Assembly: GCA_945901855.1 (NCBI GenBank)
Contig: CAMDLT010000028.1
Span: 1-56,847, forward strand
Reading direction: 5' to 3'
DNA length: 56,847 nucleotides
From: Asaia bogorensis
GTDB taxonomy: Bacteria; Pseudomonadota; Alphaproteobacteria; CACIAM-22H2
The position numbers and the translations under genes are program-made. This document shows positions 1 through 9,400 of the stretch, one piece after another (the stretch's first letter is position 1; every line of letters starts with the position of its first letter). The notes under the pieces were generated by a model that was not told the origin of the DNA, ran no database searches, and was given only the letters and a program-made list of their open reading frames with translations.

Positions 1-60
1 CAATCGAGCGAATGACCGCGCTTAACCGGCGCGCGCCAGATTCTGCTCGACCAACGTCGC

Positions 61-1185
61 TCAGTAGGACGCGCCCACGGGCAGAATCTCGTCGTTGAAA
101 TCGTAACGCGCGTTGTGCAGCGACGGCCCCGAACCGTTCCCCAAAAACACGTAGGCGCCAGGCTTGGCTTCGAGCATGAAGGCAAAATCCTCCGAGCCCA
201 TCGTGGCGGCGCCGTCGGTCGTAACGTTGGCGGCGCCGACAACCGCGCGCATCGCGCTCGCCGCGATCCCGACCTCGTTGCCGGTATTCACCAGGGGCGG
301 GTAGCCGCGCATGTAGGTGAGCTCGATCTCGCAGCCCATCGCCTTGGCGATGCCGCCCGCGATGCGCTCCATCGCGGCCTCGAGCCCGTCACGAACTTTG
401 GGTTCGAACGCGCGCAGCGTGCCGCGCAGCACGCATTCGTTGGGAATCACGTTATAGGCTTCGCCCGCGTGGATTTGGGTCACGCTGACGACGACCGAGT
501 CGAGGGGGCTCGTTTCGCGCGAAGAAATCGTCTGCAGGGCCGTGACGATTTGGGCCGCGCACACGATCGCATCCGTGCCGCGCTGGGGCATCGCCGCGTG
601 CGTGCCAAGACCGCGCACGGTCAGATCGAACCGGTCGGCCGAGGCCATCATGGGGCCTGGACGCACCGAGAATTTGCCGCTCTCGAAGCCCGGCCAATTG
701 TGCAGGCCGTAAACGCCGTCGACCGGAAATTTCTCGAACAGGCCTTCGTCGACCATGGCTTGGCCGCCCGCCCCGCCTTCTTCGGCCGGTTGGAAAATAA
801 ACTGCACCGTGCCGTCGAAATTTTTGGTCTCGGCCAGATATTTGGCCGCACCCAGCAGCATCGCCGTATGGCCGTCATGGCCGCAAGCATGCATGCGGCC
901 GGGATTGAGCGAGCGATGCGCAAAGTCGTTGTTCTCGGCCATCGGCAGCGCGTCCATGTCGGCGCGAAGACCGATCGCGCGGTTCGACGAACCGACGCGC
1001 AGCGTGCCGACGACGCCAGTCTTGGCAAGGCCGCGATGCACGGAAATGCCGAATTCTTGCAATTTGGCCGCAACCAGATCGGCCGTACGATTTTCCTCGT
1101 AGGCCAGTTCGGGGCGGCTGTGGATGTCGCGCCGCCAGGCGCGCATGTCGTCGTGGAACGCCGCGATACGATTGATGACCGGCAT
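61..1185 (-). CDS. M20 family amidohydrolase, C-terminus cut by an in-frame TGA
   Basis: Predicted cytoplasmic metal-dependent amidohydrolase (hippurate / N-acyl amino acid hydrolase type); the substrate cannot be read from sequence. The 374-residue product shows the M20 metal centre, HACGHDGH at residues 99-106 and the EE pair at 135-136, plus LRADMDALP at 73-81. ATG 1185 lies 2 bases after the cobT stop, so the two genes form a minus-strand operon. The frame ends at TGA (63-61) directly after GASY. The in-frame codons beyond it read ATLVEQNLARAG and then TAA at 24-22, which is how this family normally ends after GASYW. The stop therefore sits where a TGG is expected, and the protein lacks its last 13 residues. 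It could still be active, because the metal ligands are intact. Confidence 0.88.
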   Translation of the reverse strand: MPVINRIAAFHDDMRAWRRDIHSRPELAYEENRTADLVAAKLQEFGISVHRGLAKTGVVGTLRVGSSNRAIGLRADMDALPMAENNDFAHRSLNPGRMHACGHDGHTAMLLGAAKYLAETKNFDGTVQFIFQPAEEGGAGGQAMVDEGLFEKFPVDGVYGLHNWPGFESGKFSVRPGPMMASADRFDLTVRGLGTHAAMPQRGTDAIVCAAQIVTALQTISSRETSPLDSVVVSVTQIHAGEAYNVIPNECVLRGTLRAFEPKVRDGLEAAMERIAGGIAKAMGCEIELTYMRGYPPLVNTGNEVGIAASAMRAVVGAANVTTDGAATMGSEDFAFMLEAKPGAYVFLGNGSGPSLHNARYDFNDEILPVGASY

Positions 1186-1187
1186 GA

Positions 1188-2222
1188 TCAGACCCCCTTG
1201 CGCGCGACGCCAGCGCTGGCGAATGTCGCCATGCCAGTATGGCAGGCGAGGGCCGCACGCACGAGTCCGATGGCAAGGGCAGCGCCCGACGCTTCGCCCA
1301 ACCGCATGCCAAGATCGAACAAAGCGCTGCGGCCGATCCGATCGAGCACGCGCTTGTGCCCGGGTTCCGCCGACACGTGCGCCACCTGGCAATGGTCGAT
1401 CAGATACGGATCGAGACCGCGCAATACGCACGCCGCAACCGTCGTGGCGAAGCCGTCGAGCAGGACGGGCACGCGCGCCAATCGCGCGGCCAAGATCGCG
1501 CCGGCGATCGCGGCAAGCTCAAACCCGCCCACGCGCGCGAGCACGTCGAGCGGATCGCGAGGCTCGGCGAAATGCAACGCCGCCGCGGCGTCGACCGCCG
1601 CGATTTTGCGCTTGAGAGCGTCGCCCGCAACGCCCGTACCGGGCCCGACCCAATCGCTCGCCGACCCGCCGAACAGCCCGACGCACAGCGCCGCTGCCGA
1701 CGTCGTGTTGGCAATTCCCATCTCGCCGACGCACAGAAGATCGATGCCCGGTTCGACCGCCATCATGCCGTAGGCCATGGCGTGCGCGCATTCGGCCTCA
1801 CCCATTGCGGGACCTTTGGTGAAATCGGCGGTCGGGCGTTCGAGCGCCAGTTCGTAGACGCGCAGATCGGCATCGAACGTTTTGCACAGCTGGTTGACCG
1901 CCGCACCGCCCGCGATAAAATTTTGCACCATCTGCGCCGTCACTTCGGCCGGAAATGCCGACACGCCGAGCGCGGCGACGCCGTGATTGCCCGCAAACAC
2001 CGCGACGCGCGGATGGTTGCAGCTGGGCGGATGTTTGGCCTGCCAACTCGCCATCCACGCCGAAATCTCCTCGAGCCGCCCGAGCGCGCCCGGCGGTTTG
2101 GTAAGCCCGGATTCGCGCGCCGCCGCTTTTGCGAACGCGTCGCCATCCGCCGTCGGCAATTCGGGCAGCAAGGCACGGATTTCGGCGAAGCTGGCGACGG
2201 GTTGGCGGCGTTGGTCGGGCAT
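1188..2222 (-). CDS. cobT: Nicotinate-nucleotide--dimethylbenzimidazole phosphoribosyltransferase
   Basis: Transfers the phosphoribosyl group of nicotinate mononucleotide to 5,6-dimethylbenzimidazole, giving alpha-ribazole phosphate for the lower loop of B12. The 344-residue length is normal. Family features are the N-terminal KPPGALGRLEE segment (about residues 42-52), the AVFAGNHG segment, and LGEASGA near the C-terminus, whose Glu310 corresponds to the proposed catalytic base. The gene is called cobU in Pseudomonas denitrificans nomenclature and is not the cobaltochelatase CobT. It diverges from cobS across about 95 bases in which I see no riboswitch, and it is followed 2 bases later by the M20 hydrolase. 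Confidence 0.95.
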   Translation of the reverse strand: MPDQRRQPVASFAEIRALLPELPTADGDAFAKAAARESGLTKPPGALGRLEEISAWMASWQAKHPPSCNHPRVAVFAGNHGVAALGVSAFPAEVTAQMVQNFIAGGAAVNQLCKTFDADLRVYELALERPTADFTKGPAMGEAECAHAMAYGMMAVEPGIDLLCVGEMGIANTTSAAALCVGLFGGSASDWVGPGTGVAGDALKRKIAAVDAAAALHFAEPRDPLDVLARVGGFELAAIAGAILAARLARVPVLLDGFATTVAACVLRGLDPYLIDHCQVAHVSAEPGHKRVLDRIGRSALFDLGMRLGEASGAALAIGLVRAALACHTGMATFASAGVARKGV

Positions 2223-2317
2223 GGTCTTCGGACTTTCGTTTTGCGGTCTGGCAATGCGTCACCGGGCGTCCTATCTTCCGGCTCCCGCCTTTGCAAGCCT
2301 GCCGTTTGTTGGTCCGC

Positions 2318-3103
2318 ATGACCGATCCCGCACCGTCCGCCGAATCCGCCGTGCCAAGCGCGTGGGCGCAGCTGCGTTTGGCAGCAAGTTTCCTCACGCG
2401 CATGCCGATGGCGCACGTCCCCGCCGCTCCGTTGGCAGCGGCCGTGCGCGCGTTCCCGGTCGTGGGCGCGCTGGTCGGCGCGATGGGCGCTGGGGTCTAT
2501 GCCAGCGCCAGTTTTGCGGGCTTGCCTGCGCTGCCCGCAGCGCTGCTGGCGATATTGGCAACGATCCTTGCCAGCGGCGCGTTGCACGAAGACGGGCTTG
2601 CCGATTTCGCGGACGCGTCGGGGGCGCGCACCGTCGAGAAACGCCTTGCGATCATGCGCGACAGTCGCATCGGCGCGTTCGGCACGCTTGCTTTGATTTT
2701 TTCGGTCGCTTTGCGCTGCACTGCCGTCGCCGCGATCGGCAAAGCCGATCTGGTCGCGATCGCGTTGGTCGCATCGGGTGCCGCATCGCGCGCGGCAATG
2801 GTCTATGCGATGCACGCCTTGCCCTTCGCGCGCGCCGACGGTCTTGCAAAAATGGCCGGCCGCCCGAGCGCGGGAAATCTGCGGACCGCGCTGCTGTTGG
2901 GCGTTTTGTTTGTGGTGCCGTTGGGATATCTGGCGGCAAGCTTGGCGCTGGCGGTGGCGGCCGCCGCGACGCTGTATGTGTGCGCGGCTGCACGCCGCTT
3001 GCTGGGCGGCCAGACCGGCGACGTGCTGGGGAGCGTGCAGCAAACCTGCGAAATTGCGATCCTGCTGGCGATCCTGATTGCCATGAACTTCAACGAGGGC
3101 TGA
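2318..3103 (+). CDS. cobS: Adenosylcobinamide-GDP ribazoletransferase (cobalamin synthase)
   Basis: Integral membrane enzyme that joins adenosylcobinamide-GDP to alpha-ribazole (phosphate), the last assembly step of the nucleotide loop. It has 261 residues and several hydrophobic helices. The family signature HEDGLADFADA is at 90-100 and MRDSRIGAFG at 113-122; the acidic residues bind Mg2+. ATG 2318 was chosen because the upstream frame is arginine-rich and unlike the family, whereas LAASFLTRMP follows this start as expected. cobC begins 4 bases after its stop, so the two are co-transcribed. Confidence 0.94.
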   Translation: MTDPAPSAESAVPSAWAQLRLAASFLTRMPMAHVPAAPLAAAVRAFPVVGALVGAMGAGVYASASFAGLPALPAALLAILATILASGALHEDGLADFADASGARTVEKRLAIMRDSRIGAFGTLALIFSVALRCTAVAAIGKADLVAIALVASGAASRAAMVYAMHALPFARADGLAKMAGRPSAGNLRTALLLGVLFVVPLGYLAASLALAVAAAATLYVCAAARRLLGGQTGDVLGSVQQTCEIAILLAILIAMNFNEG

Positions 3104-3107
3104 CACA

Positions 3108-3746
3108 ATGGACGGACTGATCGACACGCGTTTCTGGCTGGTTCGGCACGCCCCGGTGGTGGGGCAGCATGGGCGCTGCTACGGCACCAAGGACGTCGAT
3201 TGCGACACGAGCAACGAGGCCGCATTCCAAGGCCTCGCGCGCATCGTGCCCGACGGCGGCGCCTGGGCAACGACCAGCCTGACGCGCACCAAACGCACCG
3301 CCGCCGCGATCTGGGCCGCAAAGGCCAAAGCAGCCCCCGTGATGCCGGTCGCGCACGACATGATTGAGCAATGTTTCGGCGATTGGCAGGGCCGCAGCTA
3401 TGCCGAGATCGGCGCCTACGGGCATGGCGATCCTGCAACGACGCATCGCCACTGGCTGTCGATGGCCGACATCAAGCCCGCCGGCGGCGAAAGTTTTGCC
3501 GAAGTGTGCGTGCGCGTGGCAGCAGCCATGGACGCGCTTGCCGAAGTCCATCGCGGCCAAGACGTGACGGTCGTGTGCCATGGCGGCACGATCCGCGCTG
3601 CGGTTGCCTATGCGCTGGCGTTGCCGGCCGAGACGGCTTTGGCGCTCGTTATCGACACGCTGTCCGTCACGCGCCTCGACCGGCTCGACGGCAGCGGCAT
3701 CGGCCATTCGTGGCGCGTGGGCTTCGTCAACCGCCCGCCGATTTAG
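3108..3746 (+). CDS. cobC: Histidine phosphatase, probable alpha-ribazole-5'-phosphate phosphatase
   Basis: Phosphoglycerate-mutase-like histidine phosphatase of 212 residues. The N-terminal LVRHAP motif carries the phospho-accepting His14, and a second catalytic His158 lies in VCHGGTIR. The fold alone does not fix the substrate. Its position 4 bases after cobS, inside a B12 locus, supports dephosphorylation of alpha-ribazole phosphate (or of adenosylcobalamin phosphate). It ends tail to tail with the next gene, 10 bases apart. Confidence 0.85.
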   Translation: MDGLIDTRFWLVRHAPVVGQHGRCYGTKDVDCDTSNEAAFQGLARIVPDGGAWATTSLTRTKRTAAAIWAAKAKAAPVMPVAHDMIEQCFGDWQGRSYAEIGAYGHGDPATTHRHWLSMADIKPAGGESFAEVCVRVAAAMDALAEVHRGQDVTVVCHGGTIRAAVAYALALPAETALALVIDTLSVTRLDRLDGSGIGHSWRVGFVNRPPI

Positions 3747-3756
3747 CGGGCACGTT

Positions 3757-4572
3757 TCAGCGCGGCAGCGACAGGTATCTGTCGATCGCGGAGTCAATCA
3801 GACGCTGTTCTTGCAGCAGCGTCGTGCGGCTGCCGCGCGATTCTTCCAAGAACAGTTCGCTTTTGCCGCCGAATTTGCGCACCGCATTTGCCGCCCCGCG
3901 CATCGCGGGGCAGCCGGCGCGGTTTGCATCCGCATCGCGTCCGCCGCAAAAAAAGATCCAACGCGTATCGTCGAAGGGCCCGAGACCGAACTGGCCTTCC
4001 GCCACGCGCCGGTTGGCGACCACGTCCTCGGCCATCGCGCCCGAATTGGCCAGCGTCGCGCCAAAAAACTTGCCGCCCGCATGCCGGTCGTAGGCTTGGA
4101 TCGCGTAGGCGATTTCAGCCCCGCGCCCGATGCCGTAGAGCATTACCGTGCCCGGCTTCATGCCCATCTGGCGCAATGCCTGCTCGAGTTCGCGATAGAC
4201 CATGTCGGCATTGGCGTAGTGAACGGGGCCGTCGCCCGTGCCGTACCACCATTGCATGGCGACGATGCCGATCGATTTGCGCACCAAGGTTGGATGCCAC
4301 AGTGCAAGTTCTTCCTGCGCCCAGCCCCTGGCATCGGGCAGCACCACCACCCAACCGCGCGGATTGGGGTTGGGCGACCACGTTGCCGCAAACAGCCGCC
4401 CGTCGCGCGTGATGCGCAAATTGACGCCGATCTTACGTGCGAATTTGATCTGCTCGGGCGTTGCCTCGGTGGCGCGCGCCAGGATCGTGCCCGGCGGCGA
4501 CTGCGCAGCGACCGGACTTGCGCCCGACAGCGCTGCCCATACCAAAACCGCCAATACGCCAATAATTCGCAT
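3757..4572 (-). CDS. Exported alpha/beta-hydrolase-like protein lacking the nucleophile serine
   Basis: The 271-residue protein starts with a clear Sec signal peptide (MRIIGVLAVLVW, then an Ala-rich stretch ending AAQ near residue 24), so it is probably periplasmic. ATG 4572 was chosen because upstream codons show no signal peptide. The middle looks like an alpha/beta-hydrolase: a VVLPDARGW strand/loop and an elbow that reads LYGIGRGAEIAY. The usual elbow is G-x-S-x-G (often GYSRGAE); here the Ser position is Gly. A late FFCGGRDADAN segment resembles the acid-residue loop. It may be non-catalytic or use another residue. It diverges from the cobalamin riboswitch and could share regulation with the B12 genes, but no B12 role can be assigned. 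Confidence 0.75.
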   Translation of the reverse strand: MRIIGVLAVLVWAALSGASPVAAQSPPGTILARATEATPEQIKFARKIGVNLRITRDGRLFAATWSPNPNPRGWVVVLPDARGWAQEELALWHPTLVRKSIGIVAMQWWYGTGDGPVHYANADMVYRELEQALRQMGMKPGTVMLYGIGRGAEIAYAIQAYDRHAGGKFFGATLANSGAMAEDVVANRRVAEGQFGLGPFDDTRWIFFCGGRDADANRAGCPAMRGAANAVRKFGGKSELFLEESRGSRTTLLQEQRLIDSAIDRYLSLPR

Positions 4573-4624
4573 CTGTGCCTTCTTTACGTCGGCTTTTGCA
4601 TCCCAGCCGCATTGTGATACTAAC

Positions 4625-4800
4625 GTGATTGCATCTGGACAGGGAAGACCGGTGACGATTGGCAAATTCGCCAAACCAACCCGGCGCTGCCCCCGCAACT
4701 GTAAGGGCGAGACAGGCCGCCCCATCTTCGCCACTGGCCCTCTTTGCGGGGCCGGGAAGGCAAAGCGGCCCATCGACGACCCCGAGCCAGGAGACCTCCC
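4625..4800 (+). ncRNA. Cobalamin (AdoCbl) riboswitch
   Basis: Aptamer that represses downstream B12 genes when adenosylcobalamin is plentiful. Conserved blocks appear in the right order: AGGGAAGACCGGTG near 4640-4654, CCCGCAACTGTAA at 4692-4704, GCCACTG at 4730-4736, GGGAAGGC at 4754-4761, and the B12 box AGCCAGGAGACCT at 4785-4797. It sits in the 287-base leader of cobU. Exact P1 ends are uncertain by about 15 bases. Confidence 0.93.
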
Positions 4801-4803
4801 GGA

Positions 4804-4848
4804 CGCCGAGGGCATCCCCCTCGCCAACAACCGTCCTCGGCGGGAGGG
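4804..4848 (+). promoter_or_regulatory. Riboswitch expression platform: stem abutting the cobU Shine-Dalgarno
   Basis: CGCCGAGG (4804-4811) pairs perfectly with CCTCGGCG (4835-4842). The last base of the stem is the first G of GGGAGGG (4842-4848), a ribosome-binding sequence 11 bases before the cobU ATG. No U-tract follows the stem, so I infer translational rather than transcriptional control. A second purine-rich stretch, AGGTGG, at 4851-4856 is closer to the start codon and may be the real SD. Confidence 0.5.
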
Positions 4849-4859
4849 ACAGGTGGACC

Positions 4860-5417
4860 ATGGTTGCCAGGCGTCCGGCGCTTAAAGCCGGGCAAAAGAC
4901 ACGGCTTGTTTTGGTGCTTGGCGGCGCTCGCTCGGGCAAAAGCGTTTATGCGGAGGCGCGCGTGCGTGCGCTCGCGGGTCCGCGCGCGATGGCGCTGTAC
5001 CTTGCCACGGCCGAACCGCGCGATGCGGAGATGCAAACGCGCATCGATCTGCACCGCGACCGGCGCGGCAAGAACTGGCGGACGCTCGAAGTGCCGCTCG
5101 AAATCGCGACCGCGATCGCCGATGCCCAAACGCCGATGCTGGTCGATTGCCTGACGCTGTGGCTGTCGAACCTGATGTTCGCCAAGCGCGATATCGGCGC
5201 CGAAACGCAGCAACTTCTGGCCGCTTTACAAAACCGCCGGGCGCCCATCGTGCTGGTCTCCAACGAAGTGGGCTTGGGCATCGTGCCCGACAACAAATTG
5301 GCGCGCGACTTCCGCGACCATGCCGGACGGCTGCACCAAGCGGTCGCCGGCATCGCAACGGACGCGATTTTCGTGGCGGCGGGCCTGCCGCTCGCATTGA
5401 AGGGAAAGACGACATGA
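4860..5417 (+). CDS. cobU: Adenosylcobinamide kinase / adenosylcobinamide-phosphate guanylyltransferase
   Basis: Bifunctional enzyme (CobP in the aerobic nomenclature) that phosphorylates adenosylcobinamide and then adds GMP, giving AdoCbi-GDP, the CobS substrate. The 185 residues show the P-loop GGARSGKS at 21-28 and the family segment VDCLTLWLSNL. ATG 4860 follows the riboswitch leader and its SD; upstream in-frame codons lie inside the aptamer and are not coding. The stop overlaps the cobW start (ATGA), so the pair is translationally coupled. This is the first gene of the riboswitch-controlled run cobU-cobW-cobN-cobO-cobQ. Confidence 0.94.
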   Translation: MVARRPALKAGQKTRLVLVLGGARSGKSVYAEARVRALAGPRAMALYLATAEPRDAEMQTRIDLHRDRRGKNWRTLEVPLEIATAIADAQTPMLVDCLTLWLSNLMFAKRDIGAETQQLLAALQNRRAPIVLVSNEVGLGIVPDNKLARDFRDHAGRLHQAVAGIATDAIFVAAGLPLALKGKTT

Positions 5418-6436
5418 AACGCATTCCGGCAACCGTCGTGACGGGCTTTTTGGGCGCTGGCAAAACGACGTTGCTGCGCCGGATGGCAGCCAACGCCGAA
5501 GGTCGGCGCATCGCGTTCGTGATCAACGAATTCGGCGCGCTCGGCATGGACCGGGAATTGCTGCTGGGCTGCGCCGACGACAGCTGCGCGCCCGGCGACG
5601 TGATCGAACTCGCCAATGGCTGCATTTGCTGCACGGTCGCCGACGATTTCCTGCCGACGCTCGAAGCGCTGCTGGCGCGCGAGCCTGCCCCCGACCATAT
5701 CGTCATCGAAACCTCCGGCCTCGCCTTGCCAAAGCCGCTGGTGCAGGCCTTCAACTGGCCGTCGGTCAAAACGCGCGCCACGGTCGACGGCGTAATCGCG
5801 CTGGTCGACGGACCCGCTTTGGCATCCGGGCGTTTTGCCGACGACGAAGCGGCCCTCGCTGCCCAGCGCGCGGCCGATCCCGCCCTCGACCACGACAACC
5901 CGCTCGAAGAAGTTTTCGAAGACCAGCTTGCCTGCGCCGATCTGGTGGTGCTGACCAAAAGCGACTGTATCGATGCGGCAACAGTGCAAAGGCTCAACGC
6001 CGATCTTGGCGCCAAATTGCGCAAAGGCGCCAAGCTGGTCGGCGCAGCGCACGGCGACGTGCCGCTCGACGTGCTGCTCGGCATCGCGGCGGCGGCCGAA
6101 GACGACCTTGCCACGCGTCCCAGCCATGCCGACGCGCTGGGCGACCACGACCACGACGATTTCGACAGTTTCGTAGTCGAAATCGGCGCCATCGACGATC
6201 CGACCGCCTTCGAAAAACGGCTGGCCGAAACGATCGCGGCGCACGACGTGCTGCGCGCCAAGGGCTTTCTCGACGTGCCCGGCAAGCCGATGCGCCTTGC
6301 GCTGCAGGCGGTGGGCCCGCGTATCGAGCGCTATTTCGATCGCCCCTGGCGCGCGGAAGAAGCGCGCGCCAGCCGCTTGGTCGTGATCGGCCTCAAAGGC
6401 CTCGACCAAGCCGCGATCCGGGCGGCGCTCGCCTGA
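5414..6436 (+). CDS. cobW: CobW-type G3E GTPase, metallochaperone
   Basis: COG0523/G3E GTPase thought to deliver cobalt (or guard against mis-metallation) during corrin synthesis. In 340 residues it shows the P-loop GFLGAGKTT at 11-19, the metal-binding CxCC motif as GCICC at 69-73, VIETSGL in the switch region and TKSD as the guanine-specificity motif. An acidic/His stretch, GDHDHDDFDS, near residue 240 resembles the His-rich linker of cobalt-linked members. It overlaps cobU by 4 bases and cobN by 1 base (TGATG), which argues for a direct role with the CobN chelatase. Confidence 0.93.
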   Translation: MKRIPATVVTGFLGAGKTTLLRRMAANAEGRRIAFVINEFGALGMDRELLLGCADDSCAPGDVIELANGCICCTVADDFLPTLEALLAREPAPDHIVIETSGLALPKPLVQAFNWPSVKTRATVDGVIALVDGPALASGRFADDEAALAAQRAADPALDHDNPLEEVFEDQLACADLVVLTKSDCIDAATVQRLNADLGAKLRKGAKLVGAAHGDVPLDVLLGIAAAAEDDLATRPSHADALGDHDHDDFDSFVVEIGAIDDPTAFEKRLAETIAAHDVLRAKGFLDVPGKPMRLALQAVGPRIERYFDRPWRAEEARASRLVVIGLKGLDQAAIRAALA

Positions 6437-9400
6437 TGCATCTGCTGGCCGCACCGCAAGGCAGCATCGTCGACGACGACCGGGCGATCGATCTTGCCCA
6501 GTCGCCGGCCGAAATGCTGTTTTTGTCGTTGGCGGACAGCGAACTCGCCGGGCTTGCGCGCGCGCGGTCCGGTCAATCGTTGCGGCTTGCCAATCTGCAA
6601 TCGCTCAAACATCCCTACTCGGTCGATCTGTATGTCGAGCGGACGGCGGCGTTTGCAAAGACCATCGTCGTACGCTTGCTGGGCGGGCGCAGCTACTGGC
6701 CTTACGGCATTGATCGACTGGTCGAAACGGCCCGGCGCACGGGCGCCAAGCTTGCCCTATTGCCCGGCGACAAGCGCGCCGATATCGAACTGCAGCAGCT
6801 TTCGACGCTCGATGCGCCGACGCTCGAACGCTTGCATGCCTATTTCGACAATGGCGGCCCGCAGAACTACGCCAACGCGCTGGCCGCGTTCCGCGACCTC
6901 GCGAACGCGCCAGCGCCCGTTCCAGTGCCGCGCGCAGGGCGTTACGCGCACCCGCATGCGCGGCCGGGCGCGCCGGTTGCGGCACTGGTGTTCTATCGCG
7001 CCCACTATCAGGCCGGCGATTTGGCGCCGGTCGATGCATTGGTCGAGTCGCTTGCCGCGCGCGGCCTCGATGCCCACGCCTTCTATGTTTCGAGCCTCAA
7101 GGATGCCGAAGTCGGCGCGTATCTGGCGGCCGAACTCGCCGCCGCGCCGCCCGACATCGCGATCAATCTAACGGGATTTGCGGTCGGGGAAGGCGATCCG
7201 TTGGCCGCCTTCGACATGCCCGTTTTGCAGGCCGTGCTGGCGGCGGAAAGCCGCGAGGCTTGGGCCTGCAACACGCGCGGCCTTGCCAGCCGGGACGTCG
7301 CCATGAATGTCGCGCTTCCCGAACTCGACGGGCGCATCATGACGCGCGCGATCGGCTTCAAGGACAGTCTGGGGCGCGATGCGGCGTGCGAGATCGATTT
7401 GGCCGGATTTGCGGCCGACAAAAGCCGCTGCGATTTTGTTGCCGAACTCGCCGCCAATTGGACGAAGCTGCGCACGTCCCCCGCCGCGTCGCGCAAGATC
7501 GCGTTGGTTCTGGCCAACTATCCGGGCAAAGACGGGCGGCTTGCCAACGGCGTGGGGCTCGACACGCCCGCCGCTTGCCTTGCTATTTTGAACGCGCTGG
7601 CGGCGGCGGGTTATGCGACCGCCGATCTGCCCGCCGACAGCGCAGCACTGATGCGATCGCTGCTCGCAGGCCCCACCAACAAACACAAGATCGAACGCGG
7701 CGGCGTGCGGTTTTTGCTGGCCGACTATCTGGCGTTCTACAAAAAACTGCCCGATGCCGTGCGCATGGCCGTCGAAGCGCGGTGGGGCTTGCCCGATGCC
7801 GACCGGCGCTTGGACGGCGATGCGTTTGTCTTGCCGGTGCATGTTTTTGCGAACGTGGCGGTGGCAATCCAGCCCGCCCGCGGCTACGAAATCGATCCGA
7901 GCAAAACCTACCACGATCCCGATCTGGTCCCGCCGCACGGCTATCTTGCATTCCACGCCTGGCTGCGCCTGCAGCACGCGGTCGTGCATGTGGGCAAACA
8001 CGGCAATCTCGAATGGCTGCCGGGCAAGGGGCTTGCCCTTGGCGATACGTGCTTCCCCGAAGTGGCCTTGGGGGCGCTGCCCAATCTCTATCCGTTTATC
8101 GTCAACGATCCGGGCGAAGGAACCCAAGCCAAGCGACGCGCAAGCGCGGTCGTGATCGACCATTTGACGCCGCCGTTGACGCGCGCGGGCGCTTACGGCG
8201 CGCAAGCCGCGCTCGAGCGCCTGATCGACGAATACGGCGAAGCCAGCCGCCTCGATCCGCGCCGCTTGCCAAGCTTGGGCGCCTCGATCCTCGACCTTGC
8301 GCGCAAAGCCGGGCTCGACCGCGAATGCGGCATCGCCGACAACGACGATGCAAACGCGGCCCTGCCCAAGCTCGACGGCTTGCTGTGCGAACTCAAAGAA
8401 CACCAGATCCGCGACGGGCTGCATGTGTTCGGAACGTCGCCCGGCGGCACCCAGCGCCGCGACACGCTGGTCGCGATCGCGCGCGTGCCCCGGCCGGGCT
8501 CGGCTCCCGCCAACCGCTCGCTGCTGCGCGCCCTTGCAAGCGATTTGGGCCACCGCTTCGATCCGCTCGATTGCGACATGGCCATCGCGGGCGATGCGGT
8601 TGCGCTGCTCGAAGCGCACGCCGAAGCGCTGCTCGACGGCGCGCCCGCACCGGGTCCCGCCAGTGCGGCCGTCCATGCCTGGATTGCCGAAACGCTCGCC
8701 CCCGCCTTCGATAAAAGCGGTGCAGCCGAAATGGCGGCCTTGTTGGCGGGGTTGGACGGGCGGCGCGTGGCGCCGGGCCCTTCGGGCGCGCCGTCGCGCG
8801 GGCGGCCAGATGTTTTGCCGACCGGCAAAAACTTCTTTTCGGTCGATCTGCGCGCCGTGCCCACGCCGTCGGCCTGGGCGCTTGGATGGAAGTCGGCGAC
8901 GTTGCTGCTGGAGCGCCATGTGCAGGACCACGGCGACTGGCCGCGCGCCGTGGCGCTGTCGGCGTGGGGCACGGCGAACATGCGCACCGGCGGCGACGAC
9001 ATCGCGCAAGCTCTTGCCTTGCTCGGCGTGCGCCCGACCTGGGAGCCCGCATCGCTGCGCGTCACTGGGTTCGAAATCTTGTCGCTTGATCTGCTCGACC
9101 GGCCGCGCATCGACGTGACGCTGCGCGTGTCGGGCTTCTTCCGCGATTCGTTCGCCAACCTGATCGACCTGTTCGATTCGGCCGTGCGCGCGGTCGCCAA
9201 ACTCGACGAGCCTGCGCATCGGAACCCGCTGGCTGCGCGCGTGGCGGCCGAAGGCGGCGGGGTCGATGCCGCCACGCGCGTGTTCGGCGCCAAGCCCGGC
9301 GCCTACGGGGCGGGCCTGCAAGCCTTGATCGACGAAGGCGGCTGGCAGGATGCGGGGGATCTTGCCGCCGCTTACGTCGCGTGGGGCGGCTATGCGTACC

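Noticed and set aside
22-63. TGA read as Trp or selenocysteine
   Set aside because: TGA is the ordinary stop for many genes here (for example the ATGA overlaps in the B12 operon) and Trp is written TGG; no SECIS-like stem is evident after the codon, and the family has Trp at this site, not Cys.
2223-2317. Cobalamin riboswitch between cobT and cobS
   Set aside because: The 95-base gap lacks every conserved aptamer block.
1239-2321. Plus-strand open frame opposite cobT
   Set aside because: Shadow frame of cobT; Arg/His-rich with no recognisable domain or ribosome-binding site.
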